Source of the DNA: Chlamydiota bacterium
Lineage (GTDB): Bacteria > Chlamydiota > Chlamydiia > Chlamydiales > Rhabdochlamydiaceae
Direction: 5' to 3'
Assembly: GCA_013287985.1 (NCBI GenBank)
Contig: JABDCT010000001.1
Span: forward strand, 22,989-86,988
Length of the DNA: 64,000 bases
The notes under the pieces are model-generated. The model saw nothing but the letters and a program-made list of their open reading frames with translations. It had not been told where the DNA came from and did no database searches. The position numbers and the translations under genes were made by a program. Below, one piece after another: positions 43,174-52,757 of the stretch. Within the stretch, counting starts at the first letter, position 1; the number at the start of each line of letters is the position of its first letter.

Positions 43174-43272
43174 CCCGCGTTAGGTTCAAAGTCACCATTA
43201 CTCCTCTTTTTAACTTAAATAAATCCAGCCCCCCTTTCATCCTTCACCCTCATCCTTCATCCTTTAAAATAA
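43143..43272. repeat. GGATGA-word inverted repeat after gatB
   Basis: The left arm near 43145-43168 (AAAAGGATGAGGGATGAAAA) is complementary in part to 43233-43270, whose reverse strand iterates GGATGA three to four times. Between them lies a small perfect hairpin, CCTAAC/GTTAGG with a CCGC loop (43169-43184). The left arm begins before the gatB stop. It may terminate gatB transcription, although no T-run follows the small hairpin at once. Confidence 0.6.
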
Positions 43273-43276
43273 TCCC

Positions 43277-43304
43277 TTGTCATTTCCTCCCTAGTAGCTA
43301 TACT
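43277..43304 (+). promoter_or_regulatory. Putative promoter of the efflux operon, near-leaderless
   Basis: TTGTCA (43277-43282) and TATACT (43299-43304) are 16 bp apart. The start codon at 43312 follows the -10 box by 7 bp. The two hexamers are the same as at the gatC promoter. Confidence 0.55.
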
Positions 43305-43311
43305 CCGGTTT

Positions 43312-44763
43312 ATGCGGCAATTTCCCTATTGGGGAGCTTTATTTATTTTGAGCGGATGCTACGTCAATCACGCCCTGGTAGATCCCTGGAGCTGGTCGCC
43401 AGAAGAGTCCTACTGCTTTTCGCCCAAAGACCGCTTATCAGCTGCTCTATACAACCCGCTTTGCCTTGAGGAGTCTCTTGTCACACTCCCGGACGAAAAC
43501 CAGGTGCTAAGCCTCGCCGAAGTGCTCAATATCGCCATGCTGAACAATCCTGAAACAAAGATCACGTGGGCGCAAGCACGCCTCGCCGCAGCTCAATACG
43601 CCGAGAGCGAAAGCCCGGCACTTCCCACCCTTACCGGCCAGTATTTTTATAACCGCGAACGAGCGGGTGGCCTGACGAGCAGTTTTGGGGACATCACACC
43701 TGGAGGGCAAACCGCACTATTCGTTTTCGAGCAGAGCACCTGGGGCCCTCAGCTCCAACTGAGCTACACCCTTTTTGACTTCGGGCAGAGGAGGGCGACG
43801 AGCGAAGCGGCCCGCTACACGCTCTATTTTTCCAACTACACGCATGACCGCGCCATCCAGACACAGCTGGAAAATGTGACACTCGACTTCTACAACGCCC
43901 TCTACCAAGTGAAGCAGATGCAGGCGCTTGAAGCTAATATGGGCAATGCCAGAGAGACGCTTGAAGCCGCGGAATTGGGGCTAAAAACAGGCGTAAAGGA
44001 CATCTCCGACGTGCTGCAAGCCAAAACGAAATACCTGCAGGTCGAAGTAGATCTCTTCCAGCAGCAGCAAAATATCCAAATTGCCTACTCCCAGCTCTTG
44101 AACGATATGGGTCTGCCGGCAACTCAGGTGATTAATTTGCAGGCGATGCCCGACGTTCATCCCAAGCTGACCCTCGAACCGGTCGACTGTTTTATCCAGA
44201 TGGCGATAAAGATGCGCCCCGACCTACTGGCTGCCCGCGCCAGTGTAGTTTCTGCGGAAAAAAGTCTAAGAGCAGCCAAACTGCTCGTCTACCCCTCGGT
44301 GAATTACACCCTGGATTTTGGTCGGACAAACTTTTCGGGCGGTTTTACCGATAACTACGACTACTCCAGCACGCTGACGCTCAATCTGCCGATCTTTTCC
44401 GGCTTCTGGTACCGCAACAACATCAAAGCCGCTTGCGCAACCCTAGAAGAGCAGGAAGCCACGCTGGAACAGATAGAGCTCGAAGCGATCCAGCAGATTG
44501 TCAACGCCCACTCGAATGTCTCGGTGACAATAGACACCCTACGCGCCAGCTACACACTGCTGAGCTGTGTAGAAGAGCAGTACAAGATATCGCTCGCTCA
44601 ATACTGCGAGGGTACTGGAACCATTCTCGATGTCACTTCGGCGCTCGCTGCTCTTTTTGATGCGCGCGCCCAGGTTGCAAGTTCTTTAAAAAACTGGTTC
44701 TCTGCACTGGCTACTCTTGCCTACAGCGCAGGCACCCTCACTAAACCACCGGAGTCTCTATGA
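43312..44763 (+). CDS. TolC-family outer-membrane efflux lipoprotein
   Basis: The outer-membrane channel of a tripartite efflux pump. The 483-aa protein has a signal peptide with lipobox LSGC (Cys16 likely lipidated, as in OprM/NodT types) and two copies of the long-helix outer-membrane efflux domain (about 65-260 and 285-470). Segments include LSLAEVLNIAMLNNPETKITWAQARLAAAQY and LRPDLLAARA-like repeats. It overlaps the adaptor gene by 4 bp. Together the three genes form a complete pump. Confidence 0.9.
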   Translation: MRQFPYWGALFILSGCYVNHALVDPWSWSPEESYCFSPKDRLSAALYNPLCLEESLVTLPDENQVLSLAEVLNIAMLNNPETKITWAQARLAAAQYAESESPALPTLTGQYFYNRERAGGLTSSFGDITPGGQTALFVFEQSTWGPQLQLSYTLFDFGQRRATSEAARYTLYFSNYTHDRAIQTQLENVTLDFYNALYQVKQMQALEANMGNARETLEAAELGLKTGVKDISDVLQAKTKYLQVEVDLFQQQQNIQIAYSQLLNDMGLPATQVINLQAMPDVHPKLTLEPVDCFIQMAIKMRPDLLAARASVVSAEKSLRAAKLLVYPSVNYTLDFGRTNFSGGFTDNYDYSSTLTLNLPIFSGFWYRNNIKAACATLEEQEATLEQIELEAIQQIVNAHSNVSVTIDTLRASYTLLSCVEEQYKISLAQYCEGTGTILDVTSALAALFDARAQVASSLKNWFSALATLAYSAGTLTKPPESL

Positions 44764-45815
44764 AATGGCTATGTTTACTTTTGCTCGTCGCGTGTTCTAA
44801 ACCGAAAGCCGCGCCTCCCCCTACGCCTAATGTGACGATTGTGCAGCCCTCCGTTGCGGATGTCCCGCGCTATTACACCTACCCGGGGCATCTCGCTCCT
44901 TCCGTGCAGATCACGGTGAAATCGCAGGTCGAAGGACTCCTGACGGGCGTCTTTTTCACAGAGGGACAAGAAGTCAAAGAGGGCGACCTGATCCTCACGA
45001 TCGACGACCGTCCTTACGTGGCCCAGCTTCAGCGCGCGGAAGGGATGCTCGCCCAGAGCATCGCCAACCTCAAGCTGGCCAAAGAAACCGTCGACCGCAA
45101 TACGAAACTCGCGCAAGCGGACTTCGTCTCCAAACTGCAGTACGATGAATACCTCACTCAAGTCGCAGTCTATGAGGGCAGCATCCAAGAGAGCCAAGCC
45201 GACATCGATACCGCTAAAATCAACATCAGCTACTGCAAAATCCACAGCCCCATTCCTGCTCTGACCGGCGAGCTGCAGATCGACCAGGGCAACTTGATCG
45301 AAAATGCAGGAACCACTCCCCTCGTCCTACTCAACCAGATCACCCCCATCTACGCCTACTTCTCCGCGCCACAAAAAGACCTTCCCGATATCATGCGCTT
45401 TAACAAGAAGAGCCCCCTCAAGGTGCAGTGTCTTCTCGGAGAACAGCTTTTTGACGGGACGCTCGACCTGATCAACAACCAGGTTGACCAGCAGACCGGA
45501 TCCATTCTTCTGCGCGGCCTCTTCCCCAACGAAGATAAGATGATGTGGGCAGGAGAGTTCGTCCAGTGCCGCCTCATTTTAGAGAGCGTCAAAGACGCAC
45601 TGCTCATCCCTTCTCAGGCAGTGGCGCTCAGCGAGAGCGGCGATTATGTCTATGTGCTCAAAGATGACATGACCGTCGATAGGCGTTCGGTTGTCCTCGG
45701 CCAGTTCTACGACGATAAAGTACGCGTCATCAGTGGACTTGCCGCCACGGATAAAGTCGTCCTAGAGGGACAGATCAATGTCGCCCCAGGAGCAAAAGTG
45801 CAGGTTAAACCATGA
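44760..45815 (+). CDS. RND efflux periplasmic adaptor (membrane fusion protein)
   Basis: A 351-aa periplasmic lipoprotein with a very short signal (MKWLCLLLLVAC; lipobox LVAC). The order is a biotinyl-lipoyl half motif (VKSQVEGLLTGVFFTEGQEVKEGDLILTID), a helical hairpin (about 85-150), the second lipoyl half (ISYCKIHSPIPALTGELQIDQGNLI), a beta-barrel and a membrane-proximal domain. This is the AcrA/MexA family. Overlaps both neighbours by 4 bp. Confidence 0.92.
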   Translation: MKWLCLLLLVACSKPKAAPPPTPNVTIVQPSVADVPRYYTYPGHLAPSVQITVKSQVEGLLTGVFFTEGQEVKEGDLILTIDDRPYVAQLQRAEGMLAQSIANLKLAKETVDRNTKLAQADFVSKLQYDEYLTQVAVYEGSIQESQADIDTAKINISYCKIHSPIPALTGELQIDQGNLIENAGTTPLVLLNQITPIYAYFSAPQKDLPDIMRFNKKSPLKVQCLLGEQLFDGTLDLINNQVDQQTGSILLRGLFPNEDKMMWAGEFVQCRLILESVKDALLIPSQAVALSESGDYVYVLKDDMTVDRRSVVLGQFYDDKVRVISGLAATDKVVLEGQINVAPGAKVQVKP

Positions 45816-48800
45816 ATATCTCTGAGCCATTCATCCGCCGGCCTGTCATGACAACGCTCGTCATGCTCGCCATCGCGTTTTTTGGCATCGTCTGCTACAA
45901 ATTCTTGCCCGTCAGCGATCTACCCGACGTGGAATTCCCCACAATCGAAGTCAGCGTGACCTATCCTGGTGCAGACCCCATCACAGTAGCCAATAACGTC
46001 GTGACTCCACTCGAACAGCAGTTTTCGACGATCCCGGGCATCCAGATGATCTCCTCGCAGAGCGTATCAGGTAGTGCAACCATCGTGCTCCAATTCGTCC
46101 TGTCCAAGTCGATAGACCTCGCGGCTCCCGACGTCCTCGCCGCGATCAACGCCGCCCAGCCTCATCTTCCCAAAGACCTCCCCTACGCTCCGACCTACAC
46201 CAAAGTGAATCCCACCACCACGCCCATGCTCATCTTTTCGCTCACCTCCGATACCTTAAGCCAAGCGGATCTCTACGACTACGCCTATACGATTTTGGGC
46301 GAGCAGCTCAACATGGTCGACGGCGTCTCGCAAGTCGAGGTGTGGGGCAGCTCTTACGCTGTCCGCGTGAAAGTGGATCTGCAGAAGCTCGCCTCATTCA
46401 ATATTGGCATCGAAGAGCTGGCCAAATCGATCCAAGATGCCAACGTCTACCTCCCCACCGGCACTCTCTATGGCCCTAAGTCCGAGTACACGATCAACTG
46501 CAACGGCCAGATCCTGAAAGCGGAAGGGTACAACAGCCTGATCGTCAAAAACGACAATGGTCTCATCACGCGCGTTTCAGACGTCGGCATTGCCACCGAT
46601 AGCGTCTGGAACGACAAACTCTACATCCACTATTGCGATCAGACCACGGATAAGCCCACCGTCGGCTTTGGCATCCAAAAGCAGGTCGGTGCAAACGCCC
46701 TAAAAGTCATCAACGCCGTCAATAAGCGCTTCGAGCAGCTGAAACCCTCCCTGCCCGGATCACTCGAAATCCACCGGATCTACGACCAGTCCTCCTATAT
46801 CGAAGAATCGGTTCACGATGTGCAATTCACCTTGGCTGTCGCTCTCATTCTCGTCGTCGCTGTGATCTTCATCTACCTTGGACGCATCTCTAACACGATT
46901 ATTCCCGCCATGGCGATCCCCCTTTCCATTTTCGGCACCTTTATCGTTATGAGCCATTTCGGCTTCTCGATCGACATCCTCTCCCTGCTCGCCATCACGC
47001 TCGCCATCGGCTTCCTCGTCGACGATGCGATTGTGATGCTCGAAAATATCGCTCGCCACGTCGAAGCGGGAGAGTCGCGCATGGAGGCCGCGCTAAAAGC
47101 TTCCAAAGAGATCAGCTTCACGATCGTCTCGATGACAATCTGCCTCTCTATCGTCTTCATTCCCCTGATTTTCATGGAAGGAATTATCGGGCGCATCCTG
47201 CACGAGTTCGCCGTCACAATCGTCGCCACGATCCTCATCTCCGGCGTCATCTCCTTTACTGCGACCCCCATGCTCTGCAGCAAGTTCATAGCCACCTACC
47301 ATGCGGATGCCAAGAAGAGCCGCGTCGAGCAGTTTTCCCAGAAACTCAACGCCAAACTCATCGATATCTACCGCCCCTCCCTAGAATGGGCTATCCGCCG
47401 GCGCTTCCTTGTTATCATCTGCGCGCTTTTGAGCCTCGTGGGAGCCATCTACCTCGCCGTTGTCCTGCCTAAAGACTTCTTGCCCGATGATGATATCGGC
47501 TTTATCGAGGGCTTCTCCCAGATGCCGGACGGCACCTCGCCCTATGAGACCGGATTCAAGCTCAAAGAAGCTACTGCCATTATGCAGAAAAACCCCAACA
47601 TCTCTCAGATCATCGCCTTCGGTGCGATCACCCAGAGCAACCAGGGCCTCTTCTACGCCCGCCTCGTCGACATCAAAAAGCGCCCTTCTACGCGTGGGGT
47701 GCTCACGCAGCTCTACAAAGAACTCCAGGATGTCGTGGGCGTGCAATTTTTCATCAAACCCGTCCCGCTCATTAACCTCCAAGTCGGGGCCACAGTGGCC
47801 AAGGGCGACTACCAGTTCATCTTGCAAAGCTTAAATACGAGCGACCTCTTTCCTGCCGCTGAAAAACTCCAAGACAAACTCAATACACTCACATCCATCA
47901 CTCACGTCACCACCGACCTCGATCTGCGCGAGCCCCAGCTCTACCTCGACATCCAGCGCGACAAAGCCTCCCTCTATGGCATCACCGCTCAGCAGATCGA
48001 ATACGCACTCAGCTTGGCCTACGGCGAGACCAATCTCTCCCCCATCAACGAGCCTAGCAACCAGTACTACGTGATCATGGAATCGCTCCCCTATTATGAA
48101 CGCGATCCGAGCATGCTCTCGCAGCTCTGGCTGCGCTCGGTGAACGGCGGTCTTGTCGCTCTTAGCGAAGTCGTCAAAATCAAGGAGGGCGTAGGTCCCC
48201 TCACCCTAAACCACATCAACAACCTGCCTTCCGCTTCGCTTACCTTTGACCTAAAGCCAGGCGTTCCCCTCGAAACCGCATTAAAAGATGTGACAAAAGC
48301 CGCCGACGAAGTCCTGCCCCAATCCGTCATCGGCACCATCCAGGGATCAGCCAGCATCTTTAAACAGTCATTTGCCAACCTGAATTTCCTGCTTCTCATC
48401 ACGATTTTCGTGATCTACATCATCTTAGGCGTTCTCTATGAGAACTTCTTCCACCCCATCACGGTGATGTCGACCCTCCCTCCGGCAGCGCTCGGCGGCC
48501 TCCTCAGCCTCCTTCTCTTCAACTACAGCCTCTCGCTCTACGCCTTTGTCGGCATCATCATGCTGCTTGGCATCGTGCTGAAAAACGGGATCATCATGAT
48601 CGACTTTGCCAATGAAGCCGTCGAAAAAGAGAAAAAGACCCCAGAAGAGGCGATCCGCCACGCCTGCCTCGTGCGTTTTCGTCCAATCCTCATGACGACG
48701 CTCGCCGCACTGATGGGAGCGCTGCCGATTGCCATCGGAGTGGGCGGCATCACCGCTCAGGGCCGCAGACCGCTGGGCGTCGTGATCGTCGGGGGGCTGA

Positions 48801-48901
48801 TCTTCTCGCAGATCCTGACCCTCTACCTGACGCCCGTGACCTATCTCTACATCGAGCGCCTAAGAGAAAAACTGAAAATGAAAAAAGAGAGAACAGGATA
48901 A
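45812..48901 (+). CDS. RND-family efflux transporter (AcrB/HAE1 type)
   Basis: A 1029-aa proton-driven inner-membrane pump. It starts MNISEPFIRRPVMTTLVMLAIAFFGI, has twelve membrane helices in two sets of six with two large periplasmic loops, and carries the GFLVDDAIVMLENIARHVE segment, with the proton-relay Asp pair in helix 4. LGIVLKNGIIMIDFANEA is the equivalent motif in the second half. Substrates cannot be predicted; drugs, dyes or lipids are usual. The last codons and stop lie in a dispersed palindrome. Confidence 0.94.
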   Translation: MNISEPFIRRPVMTTLVMLAIAFFGIVCYKFLPVSDLPDVEFPTIEVSVTYPGADPITVANNVVTPLEQQFSTIPGIQMISSQSVSGSATIVLQFVLSKSIDLAAPDVLAAINAAQPHLPKDLPYAPTYTKVNPTTTPMLIFSLTSDTLSQADLYDYAYTILGEQLNMVDGVSQVEVWGSSYAVRVKVDLQKLASFNIGIEELAKSIQDANVYLPTGTLYGPKSEYTINCNGQILKAEGYNSLIVKNDNGLITRVSDVGIATDSVWNDKLYIHYCDQTTDKPTVGFGIQKQVGANALKVINAVNKRFEQLKPSLPGSLEIHRIYDQSSYIEESVHDVQFTLAVALILVVAVIFIYLGRISNTIIPAMAIPLSIFGTFIVMSHFGFSIDILSLLAITLAIGFLVDDAIVMLENIARHVEAGESRMEAALKASKEISFTIVSMTICLSIVFIPLIFMEGIIGRILHEFAVTIVATILISGVISFTATPMLCSKFIATYHADAKKSRVEQFSQKLNAKLIDIYRPSLEWAIRRRFLVIICALLSLVGAIYLAVVLPKDFLPDDDIGFIEGFSQMPDGTSPYETGFKLKEATAIMQKNPNISQIIAFGAITQSNQGLFYARLVDIKKRPSTRGVLTQLYKELQDVVGVQFFIKPVPLINLQVGATVAKGDYQFILQSLNTSDLFPAAEKLQDKLNTLTSITHVTTDLDLREPQLYLDIQRDKASLYGITAQQIEYALSLAYGETNLSPINEPSNQYYVIMESLPYYERDPSMLSQLWLRSVNGGLVALSEVVKIKEGVGPLTLNHINNLPSASLTFDLKPGVPLETALKDVTKAADEVLPQSVIGTIQGSASIFKQSFANLNFLLLITIFVIYIILGVLYENFFHPITVMSTLPPAALGGLLSLLLFNYSLSLYAFVGIIMLLGIVLKNGIIMIDFANEAVEKEKKTPEEAIRHACLVRFRPILMTTLAALMGALPIAIGVGGITAQGRRPLGVVIVGGLIFSQILTLYLTPVTYLYIERLREKLKMKKERTG

Positions 48902-48958
48902 TAGGATGGTCAGGATAAAAAAAGCCATTTTCTATCCTGACCATCCTAATATCCTGTT
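48892..48958. terminator. Dispersed palindrome, copy 3 (CAGGAT family), bidirectional terminator
   Basis: Arms of 26 nt (48892-48917 and 48933-48958) pair with one mismatch around a 15-nt loop. It contains the stop codon of the RND pump gene and lies between it and the converging xerD gene. The arm sequence is nearly identical to copy 2 at 20185. Confidence 0.85.
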
Positions 48959-48966
48959 ATATTAAT

Positions 48967-49827
48967 TTAGGGCCGAGGGTGGAAGCGCTCGAAAGCATCC
49001 TGAAGATGCTTCTGGCTGATCTGTGTATACCTGTCGGTGGTCGATATGTTCGCATGCCCGAGAAGCTCTTGGATGACCCTAAGATCTGCCCCATTCTCAA
49101 GAAGATGGGTCGCAAAACAGTGGCGCAGCGTGTGCGGCGAAATCGGACGCGTAATTCCCGCCTTTTTGGCCATCTGCTTCACCATCGTCCAGACAGCTCC
49201 CCTATCCACGCGTTTTCCCTTGCTGGAGAGAAAGAGCGCCTTCTCCTCCTCATCCGTGCGAAACTGCACGAGATAGTGGTCAAGGGCGCTAATGGCGGCT
49301 TTGGCTACAGGAACGATGCGCTCCTTGCCTCCCTTGCCTTTGACGCGCACCGTCCCCTCGTCAACGTCTTGGATGTTGAGCGAGCAGAGCTCCGACACCC
49401 TTAAGCCAGAGGCGTAGAGCAGCTCCAAAATGGCCGCATCGCGGGCGCCCATGGGGCTTGACCGGTCCGGCGCTGCCAATAACTGCAGCATCTCATCCTG
49501 AGAGAGGACCTCGGGAATGAGCTGCCACACCTTGGGAGTATCGAGGAAAAAAGGCTCAGTGCTACTTAAGACCCTCTCGCGCCTCAAGTAGCGCAAAAAG
49601 CCCTTCAAAGCCATAAGAGAGCGATAGACAGAGCTTGAGGCAAATTCCTTATGGCGCAGGTCAGCCACAAAGGCGACAAAATCCGCCTCCTTCAACTCTG
49701 TGGCGCTTTTTCCCTTGTGAAACTCAAAAAAGAGCTTCAGATCGCGCCCATAAGCCTCGAGAGTAGCCGCAGCCAGCCCCTTTTCCGCTCCAAGATAGAG
49801 CAGAAAATCGGCGATTTCCTTTTCCAT
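48967..49827 (-). CDS. xerD: Tyrosine recombinase XerD/XerC
   Basis: A site-specific recombinase for resolving chromosome dimers at dif. The 286-aa protein has the SAM-like core-binding domain (about 1-85) and the catalytic domain with Arg143 (ASGLRVSELC), Lys167, His232/Arg235 (PHTLRHCFATHLL), His258 (LLGHANISTT) and the nucleophile Tyr267. The start and the HPRP end look more like XerD than XerC, but assignment between the two is uncertain. Confidence 0.88.
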   Translation of the reverse strand: MEKEIADFLLYLGAEKGLAAATLEAYGRDLKLFFEFHKGKSATELKEADFVAFVADLRHKEFASSSVYRSLMALKGFLRYLRRERVLSSTEPFFLDTPKVWQLIPEVLSQDEMLQLLAAPDRSSPMGARDAAILELLYASGLRVSELCSLNIQDVDEGTVRVKGKGGKERIVPVAKAAISALDHYLVQFRTDEEEKALFLSSKGKRVDRGAVWTMVKQMAKKAGITRPISPHTLRHCFATHLLENGADLRVIQELLGHANISTTDRYTQISQKHLQDAFERFHPRP

Positions 49828-49845
49828 TTCTTTAGGTTAAGTCTT

Positions 49846-50868
49846 TTAGAGGGAGTTTAAAAGAGGTATTTTAGGGCGCAATACACAGACTGCGTAGATC
49901 AAGAGGACAATGATCGCCACAGAGAGGATCACGCCTGTTACCAGCGGATTAGCGCTAAGAGCGATTGAAGCAGCAATGATAAGAACAAAGAAAGCTGCAT
50001 TGAGCGCCAGCCAGATCTTATCATACACCCCTGATTCAGCGCGCATATCGTCGACAAAACGATGCAGATCATATATGAGCCAGAGCACGCCCATTATCGT
50101 CCCAGCAATTCCTAGTGCAAATGAGGCAACTTCCCCTATTACCACTAAAGAGACAACGGTGAAGGCGAAGGCTAAAAGACTCAAAACTACGCAAATGGCA
50201 TCCTCAGCAAGCGCCTTGAGTTGCGTCGTACGCAGCTCATCAATCAGCGCTTTTGCCTCTGAAGCAGCTGCTTTCAGGATCTTTTCCAGCAGATCGCGCT
50301 CTATCCTGCGCTCAGCGATCGCGCGCTTAGTAGGATCTTGGATTTCTGTTTTGATCTGTTCAAGAAGCTTTTCTTCGCTGCCCGCTTTAAGGCCACGATA
50401 GAGACGCAACGCTTCGGTAAAATCGAGCGCAGCATACGCGCCACCTACAAGGGTCGCAAGCGAGAGAATGACCCCACCTACCTCTGTAAAAATGACTGCA
50501 GCCGCTGCCATCACGGCAATAGCGGTAAAGTAGTAGGCCACCGTTAATACAGTCGACGGAATCATACAAAGCCCACCCACTGTCTGGATCGCTCCGCGCA
50601 CTGCTTCCAAAATGCCAAGAATCTGACCCTTGAGATCGGAAAACGTGCGTCCCACTTCCGCCATCTTCATCCCCTCTGCAATGAGCAAAGGACCCGTCAA
50701 AGCAGAAAGGCACGATACGCCATTAAGAATAGTGAGCGCAGTAGAATTGACCTCATTTTCGACAGTGGAAAGCACAGTAAATGCGCCCTCGAACTCACCC
50801 GTGAAAGCTTCTCCAAGCTCAACAGTTGCCCTTGCGGCCTTGCTGATTGAAGCTGAATGGATCGCCAT
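49846..50868 (-). CDS. Inc-like polytopic hydrophobic protein, 340 aa
   Basis: A protein without signal peptide that has pairs of closely spaced hydrophobic segments (about 103-128/131-148, 223-245/248-266 and 285-305/309-330), separated by charged helical regions. Bilobed hydrophobic pairs are the mark of chlamydial inclusion-membrane (Inc) proteins, which are secreted by the type III system; three lobes is more than the classical one. No sequence family is recognised. It lies only 3 bp downstream of the 542-aa Inc-like gene, so the two form an operon. Confidence 0.6.
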   Translation of the reverse strand: MAIHSASISKAARATVELGEAFTGEFEGAFTVLSTVENEVNSTALTILNGVSCLSALTGPLLIAEGMKMAEVGRTFSDLKGQILGILEAVRGAIQTVGGLCMIPSTVLTVAYYFTAIAVMAAAAVIFTEVGGVILSLATLVGGAYAALDFTEALRLYRGLKAGSEEKLLEQIKTEIQDPTKRAIAERRIERDLLEKILKAAASEAKALIDELRTTQLKALAEDAICVVLSLLAFAFTVVSLVVIGEVASFALGIAGTIMGVLWLIYDLHRFVDDMRAESGVYDKIWLALNAAFFVLIIAASIALSANPLVTGVILSVAIIVLLIYAVCVLRPKIPLLNSL

Positions 50869-50871
50869 AGC

Positions 50872-52500
50872 TTACCTCAACGCTTTTCTTAGCGACTCAA
50901 TACGTTCGGCTCGAACTTTTTCAATGCGGAAGAGAAGAGCTCTTGTCGCCTCTTTGATGTTCCCGTTTTTCTGATGCACGAGCTGCTGTTGCAGAGCCCC
51001 ACTCAATTCAGGAGACAAGTGTCCCAGCATCTTTTTCGCATCATCAGGAGCCTTCTCGAAAGCCTCGAAAAGTGTTTCAAGCGTCGGACGTTCGATGTGC
51101 ATCTTCTTCTCTTTCTGGTCGATCTTGTAAATCGTCCAGGAGTTGTGTCCCAACCAGAGCACAGTCAGGCCAATGAGTATGCAGAGCGGCACGATGCCAA
51201 ATGACAAGACGCCAGAAAGCGTGAGCGCAACGAATACACCTACGACCGCAATAGAGACCAGACTCGAAACGACGAGCATTTTCTTATCCTGAGGTGTCGG
51301 CAGATCCTGTTCCAAGCTCTTCACGAAGCAGTACGCATCCAGCGCAAGCTGAGCAACAGACGAAAGGAACATCAGCACAATGGAGATGATCATTCCAACC
51401 GTTCCAAAAGCCACAGTTGCTGCAACACAGGAGGCAATCGCAATAATACAAATCACTATCCCAATCGCATTCATACGCGTATTGTTAGTAAGAGAGCCTT
51501 CAACTTTAGTGAGGAGAGCTTTCACTCTCTTAGGATCACTTGTATCCGCTGCCACAATCTCTTTGAGCTCTTTCAACGCATCGCCACCGATCAGACGCGC
51601 CAGTTTCCCCTCTTTTTTAACAGAGAGAAGCTGTTTTCTGATCTCAGTGCCTTTAGCGACTAAATCTTGCCCTTGTGTGAGCTCGCGCACTTTTACTTCT
51701 AATTCTTCTTTACTCAAAGCAGGCAAGCCGGCCTCTTCTAAAAGGCGCGTGAGCCCCTCTGCAGCTGCAGAAAGCGCTACTTTTTCCAGCTCTTTCGGAT
51801 CGTTAAACTTCTTCGGATTACCCAAAAGCTTTGTCTTCAAAATCTCTATCTGCTCTTCAGCCGTTTTGCCTTCGAGTTTTCCGCCGAGTTTCTTGCCTTC
51901 GTAGATACTGATTCCGCTCATCACAGCAATAATCCCGAAGAAGACAGTAAACAGCAGAAGACCCACGAACAAGAATCCATAGGAGACGCGTCCAAGCAGA
52001 GTCGGAACCTGAAAACTCGAATAAGTATTGCCATTCACAAGCGATGCTGTTGCAGTTGCGCGGAAGCCGCCGCCAAGCGACAGAGACGCAGTAGCCCCAA
52101 TTCCGTGTTTAGCGAGATTGAGTCCCTGTTTGACTGCTGCGCGGTCATCACCGATCTTTCTGGCATAGGCGTAGCCCTTGTAAACAGAAGGCATATCCAA
52201 TAACGTGAGGAGTCCGTGAAACGCTGTCGGCACACCCGAGAGCTGGTAGGCAACGCCCATGCTAGGACTTGCGAGAATATGGCTCGCCTCCATGACAGAA
52301 GGAGTCTGGTCGACCTGGCTCAGTGTATACTGCACAGCGTCACAGGTTGCACGCCCAAGGGCCGCCGGATCCACCACCATCAGAGACGCGCCTGTACCGA
52401 TATCGGACAGAGGCGTGCTAGGCGCCTGGGGGAGGACGTGGGCAAAGAGTTCATTGTATAAACTCATTGCTTTAGGATCTTTGTTAATCGCACCGGACAT
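50872..52500 (-). CDS. Inc-like hydrophobic protein, 542 aa
   Basis: A soluble-looking N-terminal domain (about 1-165) rich in Ser/Ala is followed by one hydrophobic segment (173-197), a charged helical region (200-340) and two bilobed pairs (344-366/368-390 and 408-428/432-452), then a helical tail. No signal peptide or known domain. The layout suggests an inclusion-membrane or other host-directed membrane protein (inference). First gene of a two-gene operon, divergent from the 379-aa Inc-like gene. Confidence 0.58.
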   Translation of the reverse strand: MSGAINKDPKAMSLYNELFAHVLPQAPSTPLSDIGTGASLMVVDPAALGRATCDAVQYTLSQVDQTPSVMEASHILASPSMGVAYQLSGVPTAFHGLLTLLDMPSVYKGYAYARKIGDDRAAVKQGLNLAKHGIGATASLSLGGGFRATATASLVNGNTYSSFQVPTLLGRVSYGFLFVGLLLFTVFFGIIAVMSGISIYEGKKLGGKLEGKTAEEQIEILKTKLLGNPKKFNDPKELEKVALSAAAEGLTRLLEEAGLPALSKEELEVKVRELTQGQDLVAKGTEIRKQLLSVKKEGKLARLIGGDALKELKEIVAADTSDPKRVKALLTKVEGSLTNNTRMNAIGIVICIIAIASCVAATVAFGTVGMIISIVLMFLSSVAQLALDAYCFVKSLEQDLPTPQDKKMLVVSSLVSIAVVGVFVALTLSGVLSFGIVPLCILIGLTVLWLGHNSWTIYKIDQKEKKMHIERPTLETLFEAFEKAPDDAKKMLGHLSPELSGALQQQLVHQKNGNIKEATRALLFRIEKVRAERIESLRKALR

Positions 52501-52757
52501 AATAGTCTCTAATATTTAGTTTTTAAGCATGTTAATATTAACAAAAAAACTTTAATAAGTAAACATTAATATCGTGTTAAATAACTATAAATATCTCAAT
52601 TAACTAAAAGACAGTAACTTGCAAGCACTTAGAAATAAATAAATTAGAAAATGGTTGAATTATATTATTAATTGTACTAATATTAAATAATCAAATCGCA
52701 AATTTAACAAGCGGTTTAATTAACTAGTTAAAAATAAACTATTGGAGACAAAATAAT
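52501..52757. other. AT-rich divergent promoter region
   Basis: About 257 bp between the divergent Inc-like genes, extremely AT-rich, with GAGAC/GGAGAC ribosome-binding sites at both edges. Several TATAAT-like and TTAACT-like words occur but are too common in such sequence to choose a promoter. No gene or RNA is apparent. Confidence 0.5.

Noticed and set aside
43169..43184. Small hairpin CCTAAC/GTTAGG as a stand-alone terminator of gatB
   Set aside because: No T-run follows directly and the stem is only six pairs, so it is listed only as part of the larger inverted repeat.
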